Origin: Enterobacter oligotrophicus
GTDB lineage: Bacteria; Pseudomonadota; Gammaproteobacteria; Enterobacterales; Enterobacteriaceae
Assembly: GCF_009176645.1 (NCBI RefSeq)
Contig: NZ_AP019007.1
Span: 3,534,001-3,598,000, forward strand
Direction of reading: 5' to 3'
Length of the DNA stretch: 64,000 nt
Shown: piece after piece, positions 1 through 12,003 of the stretch
Layout: each line of letters opens with the position of its first letter
Numbering within the stretch: the first letter of the stretch is position 1
Program-made: the position numbers and the translations under genes
The notes under the pieces: model-generated
The model's database searches: none
What the model was told of the DNA's origin: nothing
What the model saw: only the letters and a program-made list of their open reading frames with translations

Positions 1-296
1 CGGTGCTGACGGCCATCTATCCACCGTGCATCGTGCTGGTGGTGCTGAGCTTCACCCGTCCGTGGTGGAATAATTCCTCCCGAATTATTGCGCCAGCCAT
101 GTTTATCAGCCTGATTTTTGGTATCCTTGACGGGATTAAAGCATCGGCATTCAGTGAAGTGCTGCCCGCCTGGACACAGCGTCTGCCGCTGTCCGAGCAA
201 GGTCTGGCCTGGCTGATGCCTACCGTTGTTGCGCTGGTTCTGGCGATTATCTGGGACCGTGCTGCAGGGCGTCAGGTCGCATCCAGCGCCCATTAA
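1..296 (+). CDS. brnQ: Branched-chain amino acid transporter BrnQ, C-terminal part
   Basis: This is the last 97 codons of an open frame that enters from the left edge; the start lies outside the window. The protein is an inner-membrane, cation-coupled carrier for leucine, isoleucine and valine. The visible part holds two hydrophobic segments and ends in the polar tail [14 protein letters not shown], which I recognise as the end of enterobacterial BrnQ. proY follows on the same strand after a terminator, the gene order known in E. coli. Identification rests on the C-terminal sequence and the neighbour. Confidence 0.9.
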   Translation, partial: VLTAIYPPCIVLVVLSFTRPWWNNSSRIIAPAMFISLIFGILDGIKASAFSEVLPAWTQRLPLSEQGLAWLMPTVVALVLAIIWDRAAGRQVASSAH

Positions 297-316
297 TCAA
301 CGGCAACAAACTGTTT

Positions 317-349
317 AACCACGGGGCTTAAGGCCCCGTGGTTTTTTGT
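317..349 (+). terminator. Rho-independent terminator between brnQ and proY
   Basis: A GC-rich hairpin, with arms AACCACGGGGC and GCCCCGTGGTT and a five-base loop, is followed by a run of T. It lies 20 bases after the brnQ stop and separates brnQ from proY. Confidence 0.85.
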
Positions 350-376
350 TTTTTCGTGTTGAATGGCAAGATTTAA

Positions 377-1750
377 ATGGAAAGCACTAACAAACTTAAA
401 CGTGGACTGAGCACCCGCCACATCCGCTTTATGGCGCTGGGCTCTGCTATCGGCACCGGTCTTTTTTATGGCTCGGCAGATGCCATCAAAATGGCCGGTC
501 CAAGCGTTCTGCTAGCCTATATCATTGGCGGCGTGGCGGCCTATATCATCATGCGTGCGTTGGGTGAGATGTCGGTTCACAACCCTTCCGCCAGCTCTTT
601 CTCTCGCTACGCGCAGGAAAACTTAGGCCCGCTGGCCGGGTTTATCACCGGCTGGACCTACTGCTTCGAAATTCTGATTGTCGCCATTGCCGATGTGACC
701 GCGTTTGGTATCTATATGGGCGTCTGGTTCCCGGCGGTGCCGCACTGGATTTGGGTGCTCAGCGTGGTGTTAATCATCTGCGCCGTTAACCTGATGAGCG
801 TGAAGGTGTTTGGTGAACTGGAGTTCTGGTTCTCCTTCTTCAAAGTCGCCACCATTATCATCATGATTGTCGCCGGTTTCGGCATCATCATCTGGGGTAT
901 TGGTAACGGCGGTCAGCCGACGGGTATCCATAACCTGTGGAGTAACGGCGGCTTCTTCAGCAACGGCTGGCTCGGGATGGTGATGTCGCTTCAGATGGTC
1001 ATGTTTGCCTACGGCGGTATCGAGATTATCGGGATCACCGCCGGTGAGGCGAAAGACCCGGAGAAATCTATTCCGCGCGCCATCAACTCCGTGCCGTTGC
1101 GTATTCTGGTGTTCTATGTGGGCACTTTGTTCGTGATTATGTCCATCTACCCGTGGAACCAGGTGGGCACCAACGGTAGCCCGTTTGTGCTGACCTTCCA
1201 GCATATGGGCATTGCGTTTGCTGCCAGCATCCTGAACTTTGTGGTGCTGACCGCGTCGCTGTCTGCAATCAACAGTGACGTTTTCGGTGTAGGCCGTATG
1301 CTGCACGGCATGGCAGAGCAGGGCAGTGCGCCGAAGGTATTTGCCAAAACCTCTCGCCGCGGCACGCCGTGGGTGACAGTGCTGGTCATGACTATTGCGC
1401 TGCTGTTCTCGGTCTATCTGAACTACATTATGCCGGAGAACGTTTTCCTGGTGATTGCATCGCTGGCGACCTTCGCGACCGTGTGGGTATGGATTATGAT
1501 CCTGCTGTCGCAGATTGCCTTCCGCCGTCGTCTGTCACCGGATGAAGCAAAAGCGCTGAAGTTTAAAGTGCCGGGCGGTGTGGCAACGACCGTGGTCGGG
1601 CTGATCTTCCTGGTGTTTATCATTGGCCTGATTGGTTATCACCCGGATACCCGCGTTTCCCTCTACGTGGGCTGTGCGTGGATCGTCCTGCTGCTGGTTG
1701 GCTGGATGTTTAAATGCCGCCGTGACCGTCAACTGGCGGAAGCGCAGTAA
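377..1750 (+). CDS. proY: ProY, amino acid permease (cryptic proline permease family)
   Basis: Predicted 457-residue inner-membrane amino acid:cation symporter of the APC family, the same length as E. coli ProY. The N-terminal [20 protein letters not shown] matches the AAT-family signature at the start of helix 1, and about twelve hydrophobic segments follow. In E. coli the gene is described as a cryptic proline permease that works only when overexpressed, so the natural substrate here is uncertain. It lies between brnQ and malZ as in E. coli. No strong ribosome binding site precedes the ATG (the bases before it are rich in A and T), which fits weak expression. Confidence 0.9.
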   Translation: MESTNKLKRGLSTRHIRFMALGSAIGTGLFYGSADAIKMAGPSVLLAYIIGGVAAYIIMRALGEMSVHNPSASSFSRYAQENLGPLAGFITGWTYCFEILIVAIADVTAFGIYMGVWFPAVPHWIWVLSVVLIICAVNLMSVKVFGELEFWFSFFKVATIIIMIVAGFGIIIWGIGNGGQPTGIHNLWSNGGFFSNGWLGMVMSLQMVMFAYGGIEIIGITAGEAKDPEKSIPRAINSVPLRILVFYVGTLFVIMSIYPWNQVGTNGSPFVLTFQHMGIAFAASILNFVVLTASLSAINSDVFGVGRMLHGMAEQGSAPKVFAKTSRRGTPWVTVLVMTIALLFSVYLNYIMPENVFLVIASLATFATVWVWIMILLSQIAFRRRLSPDEAKALKFKVPGGVATTVVGLIFLVFIIGLIGYHPDTRVSLYVGCAWIVLLLVGWMFKCRRDRQLAEAQ

Positions 1751-1757
1751 TCTCCTT

Positions 1758-1820
1758 TCTCCCTCTCCCTGTGGGAGAGGGTTGGGATGAGACATCAGGC
1801 TGCACTGATGCCTCATCCCC
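1758..1820. repeat. Dispersed hairpin repeat, copy 1
   Basis: CCCTCTCCCTGTGGGAGAGGG forms a near-perfect hairpin and is followed by a tail containing CATCAGGCTGCA. A second hairpin, GGGATGAG to CTCATCCC, overlaps the tail. The same unit recurs at 17503-17550 and, inverted, at 23276-23321. Such hairpin units are common between genes in Enterobacter-like genomes. Confidence 0.7.
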
Positions 1821-1833
1821 CATCCTCCTCCCC
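1811..1833 (-). promoter_or_regulatory. Two MalT boxes upstream of malZ
   Basis: On the minus strand, GGGGAGGAGG (1824-1833) and GGGGATGAGG (1811-1820) both match the MalT box consensus GGGGA(T/G)GAGG exactly, 13 bases apart. They lie about 80-100 bases before malZ, a MalT-activated gene in E. coli, which supports maltotriose-dependent control here. The 1811 box also forms the 3' arm of the dispersed hairpin repeat, so one match may come from the repeat. Confidence 0.7.
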
Positions 1834-1911
1834 CAATAAATCTCACCATGGTGAGCTATCCTTAACCACCCTGTGGCAAGGTGACGTCAATTTCATCAAA
1901 GGGGATTCGTG

Positions 1912-3729
1912 ATGTTAAACGCCTGGCACCTTCCGGTTGCCCCATTTGTTAAGCAAAACAAAGACAACCTTGTGATTACGCTCTGGCTGGCGGGGGAGAA
2001 TCAGCCTGAACGCGTGACGCTACGCGCCGAAGTGGATAACGAAGAAACGTCGCTGAAAATGCACAAACAGCGCAGCCAGCCGCAGCCGGGGATCACGGCG
2101 TGGCGGGCAAATATCGACTTACGCAGCGGGCAGCCGCGCCGCCGCTACAGCTTTAAACTGCTGTGGAATAATCGTCAGCTGTGGTTTACCCCGCAGGGAT
2201 TCAGCCGCTTTCCTCCCGCAAGGCTGGAGCAGTTTGCCGTCGATTTCCCGGATAATGGCCCGCAATGGGTTAACGATCAGGTTTTTTACCAGATTTTCCC
2301 GGACCGCTTTGCACGCAGCGAAAAACGCACCGCGCAGCAGGATAAGGTCTACTATCACCATGCTGCAGGCCACGACATTATTCTCAAACAATGGGATGAA
2401 CCCCTGACGGCGCAGGCGGGTGGCTCAACGTTTTATGGCGGCGATCTCGACGGTATCAGCGAAAAACTGCCGTATCTGAAAAAACTCGGCGTGACGGCCC
2501 TGTACCTGAACCCGGTATTTAAAGCCCCAAGCGTACATAAATACGATACGCAAGATTATCGCCACGTCGACGAACAGTTTGGTGGTGACGAGGCGCTGTT
2601 GCGCCTGCGGGAGAATACCCAAAACGAAGGTATGCGCCTGATTCTGGACGGCGTATTCAATCACAGTGGGGATTCTCATGCCTGGTTTGACCGCCATAAT
2701 CAGTCGATGGGCGGTGCATGCCATAACCCGGATTCACCGCAACGTGACTGGTACAGCTTTAACGACGAAGGCCGCGCGCTGGACTGGCTGGGCTACCCGA
2801 GCCTGCCGAAGCTGGATTTCCAGTCGCCCTCGCTGGTGAATGAGATCTACGGCGGGGAAGAGAGTATCGTCCGGCACTGGCTGAAGGCACCGTGGAACAT
2901 GGACGGCTGGCGTCTGGACGTGGTGCACATGCTCGGCGAGGCGGGTGGGGCGCATAACAATCTTCAGCACGTCGCCGGGATCACTCGCTCCGCAAAAGCC
3001 GCGCAACCTGAAGCGTTTGTTTTTGGTGAACATTTTGGCGACGCGCGTCAGTGGCTGCAGGCCGATGCGGAAGATGCGGCGATGAACTATCGCGGCTTTA
3101 CCTTCCCGCTGTGGGGATTTCTCGCCAACACGGATATCTCCTACGATCCGCAGCAGATCGATGCGGAAACCTGCATGATGTGGATGGATAACTACCGCGC
3201 CAGCCTGTCGCATCAGCAGCAGTTAAGAATGTTTAACCAGCTTGATAGCCACGATACCGCACGCTTTATATCTCTGCTTGGCAAGGATGTGGCGCGCCTG
3301 CCGCTGGCGGTGATCTGGCTCTTCACCTGGCCGGGTGTGCCGTGTATTTACTACGGGGATGAAGTGGGGCTGGATGGTAACAACGATCCGTTCTGCCGCA
3401 AAACCTTCCCGTGGGAGCCAGCAAAGCAGGACAAGGCGCTGTTCGGTCTGTATCAGCGCATGGCGAAGCTGCGTAAACAAAGCCAGGCGCTGCGCTGCGG
3501 CGGCTGCCAGGTGGTTTATGCCCACGATAACGTGGTGGTGTTTGTGCGTGTCTGTAACCAGCAGCGCGTGCTGGTGGCGATTAACCGGGGCGAAGCCTGT
3601 GAAGTGGTGCTGGATGAGTCCCCGCTGATTAACGTGAAATCATGGAAATTGAAAGAGGGTAAGGGCGTTATTCAGGACGGTATTCTCTCTCTGCCTGCGA
3701 TTTCCGCGTCTGTCTGGTTCGGTAATTAA
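1912..3729 (+). CDS. malZ: Maltodextrin glucosidase MalZ
   Basis: Cytoplasmic glycoside hydrolase of family 13 that removes glucose from the reducing end of maltodextrins. It is 605 residues from the ATG at 1912; a GTG at 1909 is in frame directly before it, but the ATG gives better spacing from AAAGGGGA and the MLNAWHLP start known in the family. All four GH13 regions are present: DGVFNH (246-251), RLD with nucleophile Asp336, GEHFG with acid/base Glu373, and LDSHD with Asp448. An N-terminal beta-sandwich domain precedes the barrel. It is the only maltose-regulon gene in the window and stands alone behind MalT boxes. Confidence 0.95.
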   Translation: MLNAWHLPVAPFVKQNKDNLVITLWLAGENQPERVTLRAEVDNEETSLKMHKQRSQPQPGITAWRANIDLRSGQPRRRYSFKLLWNNRQLWFTPQGFSRFPPARLEQFAVDFPDNGPQWVNDQVFYQIFPDRFARSEKRTAQQDKVYYHHAAGHDIILKQWDEPLTAQAGGSTFYGGDLDGISEKLPYLKKLGVTALYLNPVFKAPSVHKYDTQDYRHVDEQFGGDEALLRLRENTQNEGMRLILDGVFNHSGDSHAWFDRHNQSMGGACHNPDSPQRDWYSFNDEGRALDWLGYPSLPKLDFQSPSLVNEIYGGEESIVRHWLKAPWNMDGWRLDVVHMLGEAGGAHNNLQHVAGITRSAKAAQPEAFVFGEHFGDARQWLQADAEDAAMNYRGFTFPLWGFLANTDISYDPQQIDAETCMMWMDNYRASLSHQQQLRMFNQLDSHDTARFISLLGKDVARLPLAVIWLFTWPGVPCIYYGDEVGLDGNNDPFCRKTFPWEPAKQDKALFGLYQRMAKLRKQSQALRCGGCQVVYAHDNVVVFVRVCNQQRVLVAINRGEACEVVLDESPLINVKSWKLKEGKGVIQDGILSLPAISASVWFGN

Positions 3730-3802
3730 TCCCGCTCACCTTGTTGGTGCCTGCGGGGCTTACGGCATGGGCGTCGATTATGCCTACTCTCGCGTTCTAA
3801 AT

Positions 3803-3835
3803 AAGAAGGCCCGCATAAGCGGGCCTTCTTCGTAA
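3803..3835 (-). terminator. Terminator between malZ and the peroxiredoxin gene
   Basis: AAGAAGGCCCGC and GCGGGCCTTCTT form a perfect 12-bp stem with a four-base loop. The A-rich and T-rich flanks allow it to end transcription from both converging genes, mainly the minus-strand peroxiredoxin. Confidence 0.8.
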
Positions 3836-3845
3836 ACCGTGCCGA

Positions 3846-4448
3846 TTACAGGCTGGATACGTTCTCGGTCAGGTATTTAGCAACGCCTTCCGGAGATGCA
3901 GCCATACCTTCTTTACCTTTTTCCCACTGAGCCGGGCACACTTCGCCGTGCTGCTCGTGGAATTGCAGCGCGTCAACCATGCGCAGCATTTCGTCGATGT
4001 TACGACCCAGCGGCAGATCGTTCACAACCTGGTGACGAACGATGCCGTTTGCGTCGATCAGGAAAGAACCACGCAGCGCAACGCCAGCGTCCGGATGTTC
4101 GATACCGTAAGCCTGCTGGATTTCGCGTTTGATGTCCGCAACCATCGCGTATTTCACCGCACCGATGCCGCCGTTGTCGACAGGGGTGTTACGCCATGCG
4201 TTGTGTACAAATTCAGAGTCGAAGGAGACGCCAACCACTTCCACGCCACGCTTCTGGAATTCTTCGTAACGTTTGTCGAACGCGATCAGCTCAGACGGGC
4301 AAACGAAAGTGAAGTCCATTGGCCAGAAGAACAGAACGGTCGCTTTACCGTTGGTGTGCTGTTTGAAGTTGAAGTTTTCAACGATTTCACCGTTGCCCAG
4401 AACGGCAGCAGCTGTGAAATCCGGAGCAGGACGAGTTACCAGAACCAT
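3846..4448 (-). CDS. Typical 2-Cys peroxiredoxin (AhpC/Prx1 family, TsaA-like)
   Basis: A 200-residue thiol peroxidase predicted to reduce hydrogen peroxide and organic hydroperoxides in the cytoplasm. The peroxidatic cysteine is Cys50 in FVCPSE, the resolving cysteine is Cys171 in EVCPAQW, and the supporting Arg126 is in ALRGSF. It carries the GGIG insertion (93-96) associated with sensitive Prx1-type enzymes, but the C-terminal motif is YL rather than YF. It is distinct from AhpC of the ahpCF operon. E. coli K-12 has no gene here, while Salmonella carries a similar one (tsaA) at this place. It stands alone, convergent with malZ, behind a good AGGAG ribosome binding site. Confidence 0.9.
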   Translation of the reverse strand: MVLVTRPAPDFTAAAVLGNGEIVENFNFKQHTNGKATVLFFWPMDFTFVCPSELIAFDKRYEEFQKRGVEVVGVSFDSEFVHNAWRNTPVDNGGIGAVKYAMVADIKREIQQAYGIEHPDAGVALRGSFLIDANGIVRHQVVNDLPLGRNIDEMLRMVDALQFHEQHGEVCPAQWEKGKEGMAASPEGVAKYLTENVSSL

Positions 4449-4575
4449 ATGATTCTCCTGTAGATACTAAGGTTATTTGGAACGCAACGCGGGCCAGTAT
4501 AGAGAGCGTTTGGTAATAAGACAAAGAGGCGGTGACAATCGTTCAGCCAGCTTTTACCTATCAATGCGAATTCTG

Positions 4576-5157
4576 TCAGAGCTGTTTGTTTTTCGCCTGC
4601 GCCATCATGCGCGGGTAAAACTGCCAGAAACGCGTTTCCAGCGCGTCGTAATGTGCATCCAGGTCGTACCAGGAGTCACGCAGCGCATCCAGACGCGGGC
4701 GGCGGCTCGCCATGCCGTTGAGCACGTTCTGGATAAAGTCCATCTCGCGATAGCGCTCCAGCCAGCGTTCCGACCACAGATAGTTATTCAGGTTCACAAA
4801 GCGCGGCGGTGAGTCGGGCAGAATGGTCGCTATCTGCGCATGGGCGTAGCGCACAAATTCCGGCAGCGGCATTTCGGGTGAGAGTTGTGACCAGTGGCGC
4901 GACAGAAAATGATCCCACATCACATCGAGCGTGATCGGCGCAACGCGGCGGGTTTCAGGGCGAAACCACGCTTTAGCTTCCGTCACTTCCGGCAGGTTAT
5001 CGGTCAGCACATCGATGCGGCGATGCATAAAAATCCCGTCGACAACCTCGGCAGAGTACGAATCGGCAGGGTTGCCGCGCACAAAATCGGCCAGCAAATT
5101 GCCGGAAAGGGAGCTGTCAGCGAGGTGAGCGAGGTGCAGGTGAGCGAGAAAATTCAT
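4576..5157 (-). CDS. acpH: Acyl carrier protein phosphodiesterase AcpH
   Basis: A 193-residue cytoplasmic enzyme that removes the 4'-phosphopantetheine arm from holo-ACP, giving apo-ACP. The length equals E. coli AcpH (YajB). The start [12 protein letters not shown] and the internal [10 protein letters not shown] and [10 protein letters not shown] segments are family hallmarks, and their His and Asp residues fit the HD-like metal site described for the family. It is divergent from queA with about 90 bases between, as in E. coli. Confidence 0.93.
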   Translation of the reverse strand: MNFLAHLHLAHLADSSLSGNLLADFVRGNPADSYSAEVVDGIFMHRRIDVLTDNLPEVTEAKAWFRPETRRVAPITLDVMWDHFLSRHWSQLSPEMPLPEFVRYAHAQIATILPDSPPRFVNLNNYLWSERWLERYREMDFIQNVLNGMASRRPRLDALRDSWYDLDAHYDALETRFWQFYPRMMAQAKNKQL

Positions 5158-5248
5158 GCGTTTTTGTGTCCGGAGTCGGCTAGTTGTTGCAGCAAAAGGG
5201 TGTGAGCACTAGACTATGCCGCCTGTTTTTAAGTCACGAGTATACGTC

Positions 5249-7500
<2,252 letters not shown>

Positions 7501-7522
7501 TATTAATAATGAGGGAATTTGA

Positions 7523-7855
7523 ATGAGCTTTTTTATTTCTGATGCGGTAGCAGCAACGGGTGCGCCGGCGCAGGGCAGCCCGATGTCTCTGATTCTGATG
7601 CTGGTTGTGTTCGGTCTGATCTTCTACTTCATGATCCTGCGTCCACAGCAGAAGCGTACCAAAGAGCACAAGAACCTGATGAACTCCATCGCAAAAGGCG
7701 ATGAAGTGCTGACCAACGGTGGCCTGGTGGGTCGTGTAACCAAAGTAGCTGAAAACGGCTACATTGCTATCGCCCTGAACGACACCACTGAAGTGGTTAT
7801 CAAACGTGACTTCGTAGCTGCCGTTCTGCCAAAAGGCACTATGAAGGCGCTGTAA
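7523..7855 (+). CDS. yajC: Sec translocon accessory protein YajC
   Basis: A 110-residue inner-membrane protein that copurifies with the SecDF complex. One hydrophobic segment (about residues 19-40) is followed by the RPQQKRTKEHK motif and a cytoplasmic domain typical of YajC. It lies directly before secD. Its exact role is modest: E. coli mutants are viable. A GAGGGAA ribosome binding site precedes the ATG. Confidence 0.96.
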   Translation: MSFFISDAVAATGAPAQGSPMSLILMLVVFGLIFYFMILRPQQKRTKEHKNLMNSIAKGDEVLTNGGLVGRVTKVAENGYIAIALNDTTEVVIKRDFVAAVLPKGTMKAL

Positions 7856-7882
7856 TCCCAACTTTTCCCAAAGGGAACTGCC

Positions 7883-9730
7883 GTGTTAAACCGTTATCCT
7901 TTGTGGAAGTACATCATGCTGGTCGTCGTGATTTTCGTCGGCCTGCTGTACGCGCTTCCCAACCTGTATGGTGAGGATCCGGCCGTTCAAATCACTGGCG
8001 CGCGCGGTGTCGCCGCCAGTGAGCAAACGCTGATCCAGGTCCAGAAAACGTTACAAGAAGAAAAAATTACCGCTAAGTCTGTGGCACTGGAAGAGGGCGC
8101 AATTCTTGCTCGCTTCGACACCACCGACACGCAGCTCCGCGCCCGTGAAGCGCTGATGGGCGTGCTGGGTGATAAATATGTCGTGGCGCTGAACCTTGCT
8201 CCTGCAACCCCGCGTTGGCTGGCTGCGCTGAGCGCAGAGCCAATGAAACTCGGCCTTGACCTGCGTGGCGGCGTTCACTTCCTGATGGAAGTGGATATGG
8301 ATACCGCGCTTGGCAAACTGCAGGAACAGAATATCGACAGCCTGCGCAGCGATCTGCGCGAAAAAGGCATCGCGTACACGACCGTGCGTAAAGAAGATAA
8401 CTACGGCATGAGCATCACGTTCCGCGACAGCGCGGCGCGCGATCAGGCTGTAGATTACCTGACCCAACGTCACCGTGACCTGGTGATCACCTCTCAGGGC
8501 AGCAACCAGCTGCGCGCGGTGATGACCGATGCGCGTCTGAAAGAAGCGCGTGAATATGCCGTTCAGCAGAACATCAACATTCTGCGTAACCGTGTAAACC
8601 AACTGGGTGTGGCTGAACCGCTGGTACAGCGTCAGGGTGCTGACCGTATCGTGGTTGAACTGCCGGGTATCCAGGACACTGCGCGTGCGAAAGAGATTCT
8701 GGGTGCGACCGCGACGCTGGAATTCCGTCTGGTGAACTCTAACGTCGACCAGTCTGCCGCCGCTGCTGGCCGTATTCCGGGTGATTCGGAAGTGAAACAG
8801 ACCCGCGAAGGTCAGCCGGTAGTGCTGTACAAACGCGTGATCCTGACCGGTGACCACATCACCGACTCCACGTCCAGCCAGGATGAGTACAATCAGCCGC
8901 AGGTTAACATCTCGCTGGATAGCGCGGGTGGTAACATCATGTCTAACTTCACCAAGGACAACATCGGCAAACCGATGGCGACCCTGTTCGTGGAGTACAA
9001 AGACAGCGGTAAGAAAGATGCTAACGGCCGTGCGGTGCTGGTGAAAGAGGAAGAGGTGATTAACATCGCCAACATCCAGTCTCGTCTGGGTAACAGCTTC
9101 CGTATCACCGGTATCAACAACCCGAACGAAGCGCGTCAGCTCTCTCTGCTGCTGCGTGCCGGTGCGCTGATTGCGCCGATTCAGATTGTTGAAGAACGTA
9201 CCATTGGTCCAACTCTGGGTATGCAGAACATCCAGCAGGGTCTGGAAGCGTGTCTGGCCGGTCTCGTGGTCTCTATCCTCTTCATGATCTTCTTCTATAA
9301 GAAGTTTGGTCTGATTGCGACCAGTGCGCTGATTGCAAACCTGGTGCTGATCATCGGCATTATGTCCCTGCTGCCAGGGGCGACGCTGACCATGCCGGGG
9401 ATTGCGGGTATCGTTCTTACCCTTGCGGTGGCGGTCGACGCCAACGTACTGATAAACGAACGTATCAAAGAAGAGTTGAGCAACGGTCGGTCTGTCCAGC
9501 AGGCGATTGACGAAGGCTACAGAGGGGCGTTCAGCTCCATCTTCGATGCGAACGTAACAACACTGATTAAGGTTCTTATCCTGTATGCAGTGGGTACTGG
9601 CGCGATCAAAGGCTTTGCGATTACCACCGGTATCGGTGTCGCAACGTCGATGTTTACCGCTATTGTCGGCACCCGTGCCATCGTGAACCTGCTGTACGGC
9701 GGCAAGCGCGTCAAAAAGCTGTCTATCTGA
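7883..9730 (+). CDS. secD: Protein translocase subunit SecD
   Basis: Inner-membrane RND-like subunit that uses the proton gradient to help proteins complete export through SecYEG. It is 615 residues, as in E. coli. One N-terminal membrane segment leads to a large periplasmic P1 domain; LGLDLRGG marks its beginning near residue 120. Five more membrane segments lie in the C-terminal third, with the conserved [15 protein letters not shown] motif. The start codon is GTG (CCGTGTTAAACCG), 27 bases after yajC, with AAAGGGAA upstream. Confidence 0.97.
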   Translation: MLNRYPLWKYIMLVVVIFVGLLYALPNLYGEDPAVQITGARGVAASEQTLIQVQKTLQEEKITAKSVALEEGAILARFDTTDTQLRAREALMGVLGDKYVVALNLAPATPRWLAALSAEPMKLGLDLRGGVHFLMEVDMDTALGKLQEQNIDSLRSDLREKGIAYTTVRKEDNYGMSITFRDSAARDQAVDYLTQRHRDLVITSQGSNQLRAVMTDARLKEAREYAVQQNINILRNRVNQLGVAEPLVQRQGADRIVVELPGIQDTARAKEILGATATLEFRLVNSNVDQSAAAAGRIPGDSEVKQTREGQPVVLYKRVILTGDHITDSTSSQDEYNQPQVNISLDSAGGNIMSNFTKDNIGKPMATLFVEYKDSGKKDANGRAVLVKEEEVINIANIQSRLGNSFRITGINNPNEARQLSLLLRAGALIAPIQIVEERTIGPTLGMQNIQQGLEACLAGLVVSILFMIFFYKKFGLIATSALIANLVLIIGIMSLLPGATLTMPGIAGIVLTLAVAVDANVLINERIKEELSNGRSVQQAIDEGYRGAFSSIFDANVTTLIKVLILYAVGTGAIKGFAITTGIGVATSMFTAIVGTRAIVNLLYGGKRVKKLSI

Positions 9731-9740
9731 GGAGTGCGTT

Positions 9741-10712
9741 GTGGCACAGGAATATACTGTTGAACAATTGAACCACGGCCGTAAAGTCTGGGACTTTATG
9801 CGCTGGGACTACTGGGCCTTCGGCATTTCAGGTTTTCTGCTGATTCTGTCCATCGTCATTATGGGCGTGAAAGGCTTTAACTGGGGACTTGATTTTACCG
9901 GTGGTACGGTAATTGAAATCTCCCTGGAAAAACCGGTCGATATGGACCAGATGCGCGAATCCCTGCAGAAAGCGGGCTTCGAAGAGCCGCTGCTGCAGAA
10001 CTTTGGCAGCAGCCGCGACATCATGGTACGTATGCCGCCGGTACACGATGTTAACGGCAGCCAGGAGCTGGGCAGCAAGGTTGTTAACGTCATTAACGAG
10101 ACCACCAGCCAGAATGCGGCGGTGAAGCGTATTGAGTTCGTTGGCCCAAGCGTAGGGGCAGACCTTGCGCAGACTGGTGCTATGGCGCTGCTGGTGGCGC
10201 TGATCTCGATTCTGGTGTATGTCGGTTTCCGCTTCGAGTGGCGACTGGCAGCCGGTGTGGTTATCGCGCTGGCGCACGACGTGGTGATCACCATGGGGAT
10301 ACTGTCTCTGTTCCACATTGAGATTGACCTGACGATTGTGGCATCCCTGATGTCCGTTATCGGTTACTCACTGAACGACAGTATCGTGGTTTCTGACCGT
10401 ATTCGTGAAAACTTCCGTAAGATCCGTCGCGGTACGCCGTACGAAATCTTTAACGTGTCGTTGACTCAGACGCTGCACCGTACGTTGATCACATCCGGTA
10501 CAACCTTGATGGTGATCCTGATGCTGTTCCTCTTTGGTGGCCCGGTGCTGGAAGGCTTCTCGCTGACCATGCTGATCGGTGTGTCTATCGGTACGGCGTC
10601 GTCTATCTACGTCGCGTCCGCACTGGCACTGAAACTCGGCATGAAGCGCGAGCACCTGCTCCAGCAGAAAGTCGAGAAAGAAGGGGCGGATCAGCCGTCC
10701 ATTCTGCCGTAA
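9741..10712 (+). CDS. secF: Protein translocase subunit SecF
   Basis: Partner of SecD, 323 residues, six membrane segments. LDFTGGTV near residue 53 opens the periplasmic domain, and [16 protein letters not shown] is the conserved membrane motif that mirrors the one in SecD. It starts with GTG ten bases after the secD stop, with GAGTGCG as ribosome binding site, so the two genes are probably translated together. A strong terminator follows. Confidence 0.97.
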   Translation: MAQEYTVEQLNHGRKVWDFMRWDYWAFGISGFLLILSIVIMGVKGFNWGLDFTGGTVIEISLEKPVDMDQMRESLQKAGFEEPLLQNFGSSRDIMVRMPPVHDVNGSQELGSKVVNVINETTSQNAAVKRIEFVGPSVGADLAQTGAMALLVALISILVYVGFRFEWRLAAGVVIALAHDVVITMGILSLFHIEIDLTIVASLMSVIGYSLNDSIVVSDRIRENFRKIRRGTPYEIFNVSLTQTLHRTLITSGTTLMVILMLFLFGGPVLEGFSLTMLIGVSIGTASSIYVASALALKLGMKREHLLQQKVEKEGADQPSILP

Positions 10713-10734
10713 GGCGACGTTTAGCGCGTTATCG

Positions 10735-10764
10735 AAATCCCGGTCACTGACCGGGATTTTTTTT
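10735..10764 (+). terminator. Terminator after secF
   Basis: AAATCCCGGTC and GACCGGGATTT form an 11-bp perfect stem with a three-base loop, then a run of T. It ends the queA-secF transcript. Confidence 0.88.
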
Positions 10765-10853
10765 GCCTGCGCCTGACAAACACTCCTGACAGTATGCTGT
10801 CAGGAGCCCTGTCGTAGACTCCTTCTGAACCCAAACAACAGGCAGGAGGAAGT

Positions 10854-11219
10854 ATGAAAAGTGTGATTAACTGGTTTGAAATTCCGGTCGCCGATATGGA
10901 TCGCGCCATCAAATTTTATGAGCCAGTAATGCAGATTACGCTGAAGCGCGAGCAAATGGACGTTGCGGAGCTGGCTATTTTCCCGCATGAGGACCCGGCG
11001 ACCGGCGGCGCGCTGGCAAAATTTGACGGCATTACACCCTCTCAACAGGGCGCTATTATTTACCTGCATACTGACAACCTGGCGGCCACGCTCGATCGCA
11101 TCGCCTCCGCAGGCGGTGAGTGCGTATTTGGCCCGCTGGAACTGCCAAAGGATATCGGCACTATTGCCCTGTTCACCGACAGCGAAGGGAACCGCGTCGG
11201 CCTCCATCAACCAGCCTGA
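10854..11219 (+). CDS. VOC-family (glyoxalase/dioxygenase-fold) protein
   Basis: A 121-residue single-domain protein of the vicinal oxygen chelate superfamily. The N-terminal INWFEIPVADMDRAIKFYE, the central GAIIYLHTDN strand and the C-terminal FTDSEGNRVGLHQP match the two beta-alpha-beta-beta-beta modules of the fold. The substrate cannot be read from sequence; family members include glyoxalases, resistance proteins and pathway-specific lyases. An AGGAGGAAGT ribosome binding site precedes the ATG. The gene is followed after 14 bases by a WYL-type regulator, suggesting co-transcription. E. coli K-12 has yajD instead at this place. Confidence 0.8.
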   Translation: MKSVINWFEIPVADMDRAIKFYEPVMQITLKREQMDVAELAIFPHEDPATGGALAKFDGITPSQQGAIIYLHTDNLAATLDRIASAGGECVFGPLELPKDIGTIALFTDSEGNRVGLHQPA

Positions 11220-11233
11220 GAGCGGATGACTCT

Positions 11234-11914
11234 ATGACCCGACGCGCTGACCGTTTGTTTCAGATTGTGCAGATCCTGCGGGGCAGGCGGCTGACAACGG
11301 CAGCGCATCTTGCGGACAGACTGGAGGTATCTGAACGCACGATTTACCGCGATATTCGCGACCTGTCGCTGTCTGGCGTGCCGGTCGAAGGCGAGGCGGG
11401 AAGCGGATACCGGCTGATGTCGGGCTTTGACCTGCCGCCGCTGATGCTGACCAATAAGGAATCTGAGGCGCTGATGGTGGCGATTCGCCTGCTCAAAACC
11501 TGGGGCGGCGAGTCACTGTCACGTGAGCTGGAGTCGGCTCAGGAGAAAGTGCTGGCAATCCTGCCGGAGGAGAGCAGGCGCAAGGCAGAACAGACGCGGA
11601 TTTATGCGCCGGATATTGCCCTTCAGCCACACTCCCGTAGTGGTTTCGACGTGATCCACCAGGCAATTTCTGCCCAGCGTGTGCTGGCGCTGCATTATCG
11701 TGATGAAGCAGGCCAGTTATCATGGCGTGAAGTGCAACCGCTGGGGCTGTTCTTCTGGGGTGAGCACTGGCTGCTGGCCGCGTGGTGCGAACGACGCGAT
11801 GACTATCGCTGTTTCCGGCTCGACCGGTGTCTCAATATTGTGATGACAGAGAGGCGGTTCAGCGAGGGGGCGGACAGGTCACTGGCGGATTTTTTGCGCA
11901 AGGTGAGGCAGTAA
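11234..11914 (+). CDS. HTH and WYL-domain transcriptional regulator (YafY family)
   Basis: A 226-residue predicted DNA-binding regulator. An N-terminal winged helix-turn-helix of HTH_11 type covers about residues 1-60, with the recognition segment LEVSERTIYRDIRDLSLSG. A WYL-type ligand-sensing domain covers about 135-215 and includes LALHYRD, PLGLFFWGEHWLLAAWCE and the FRLDR strand. Such proteins often respond to small ligands or nucleic acids. I start it at the ATG at 11234; upstream in-frame codons lie inside the VOC gene. It most likely controls itself and the VOC gene, but no operator was recognised. Confidence 0.8.
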   Translation: MTRRADRLFQIVQILRGRRLTTAAHLADRLEVSERTIYRDIRDLSLSGVPVEGEAGSGYRLMSGFDLPPLMLTNKESEALMVAIRLLKTWGGESLSRELESAQEKVLAILPEESRRKAEQTRIYAPDIALQPHSRSGFDVIHQAISAQRVLALHYRDEAGQLSWREVQPLGLFFWGEHWLLAAWCERRDDYRCFRLDRCLNIVMTERRFSEGADRSLADFLRKVRQ

Positions 11915-11918
11915 AAAA

Positions 11919-11989
11919 GCCGGGTGGTGGCTACGCCTTACCCGGCCTACATTCGGATCGTAGGCCCGGTAAGCGCAGCGCCACCGGGC
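11919..11989. repeat. Paired REP element (BIME-like)
   Basis: Two inverted REP units, GCCGGGTGGTGGCTACGCC... and ...GCAGCGCCACCGGGC, face each other across a short spacer. They lie between the converging WYL regulator and tsx and may stabilise or end both mRNAs. Confidence 0.85.
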
Positions 11990-12003
11990 GAAATCCGCAC
12001 TGA

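Noticed and set aside
3762..3812. A short stretch in the malZ-peroxiredoxin gap that translates as GMGVDYAYSRVLNKK, resembling an outer-membrane beta strand
   Set aside because: It is too short to identify, has no start or ribosome binding site, and could be chance. It may be the remnant of a lost gene, but I cannot support that.
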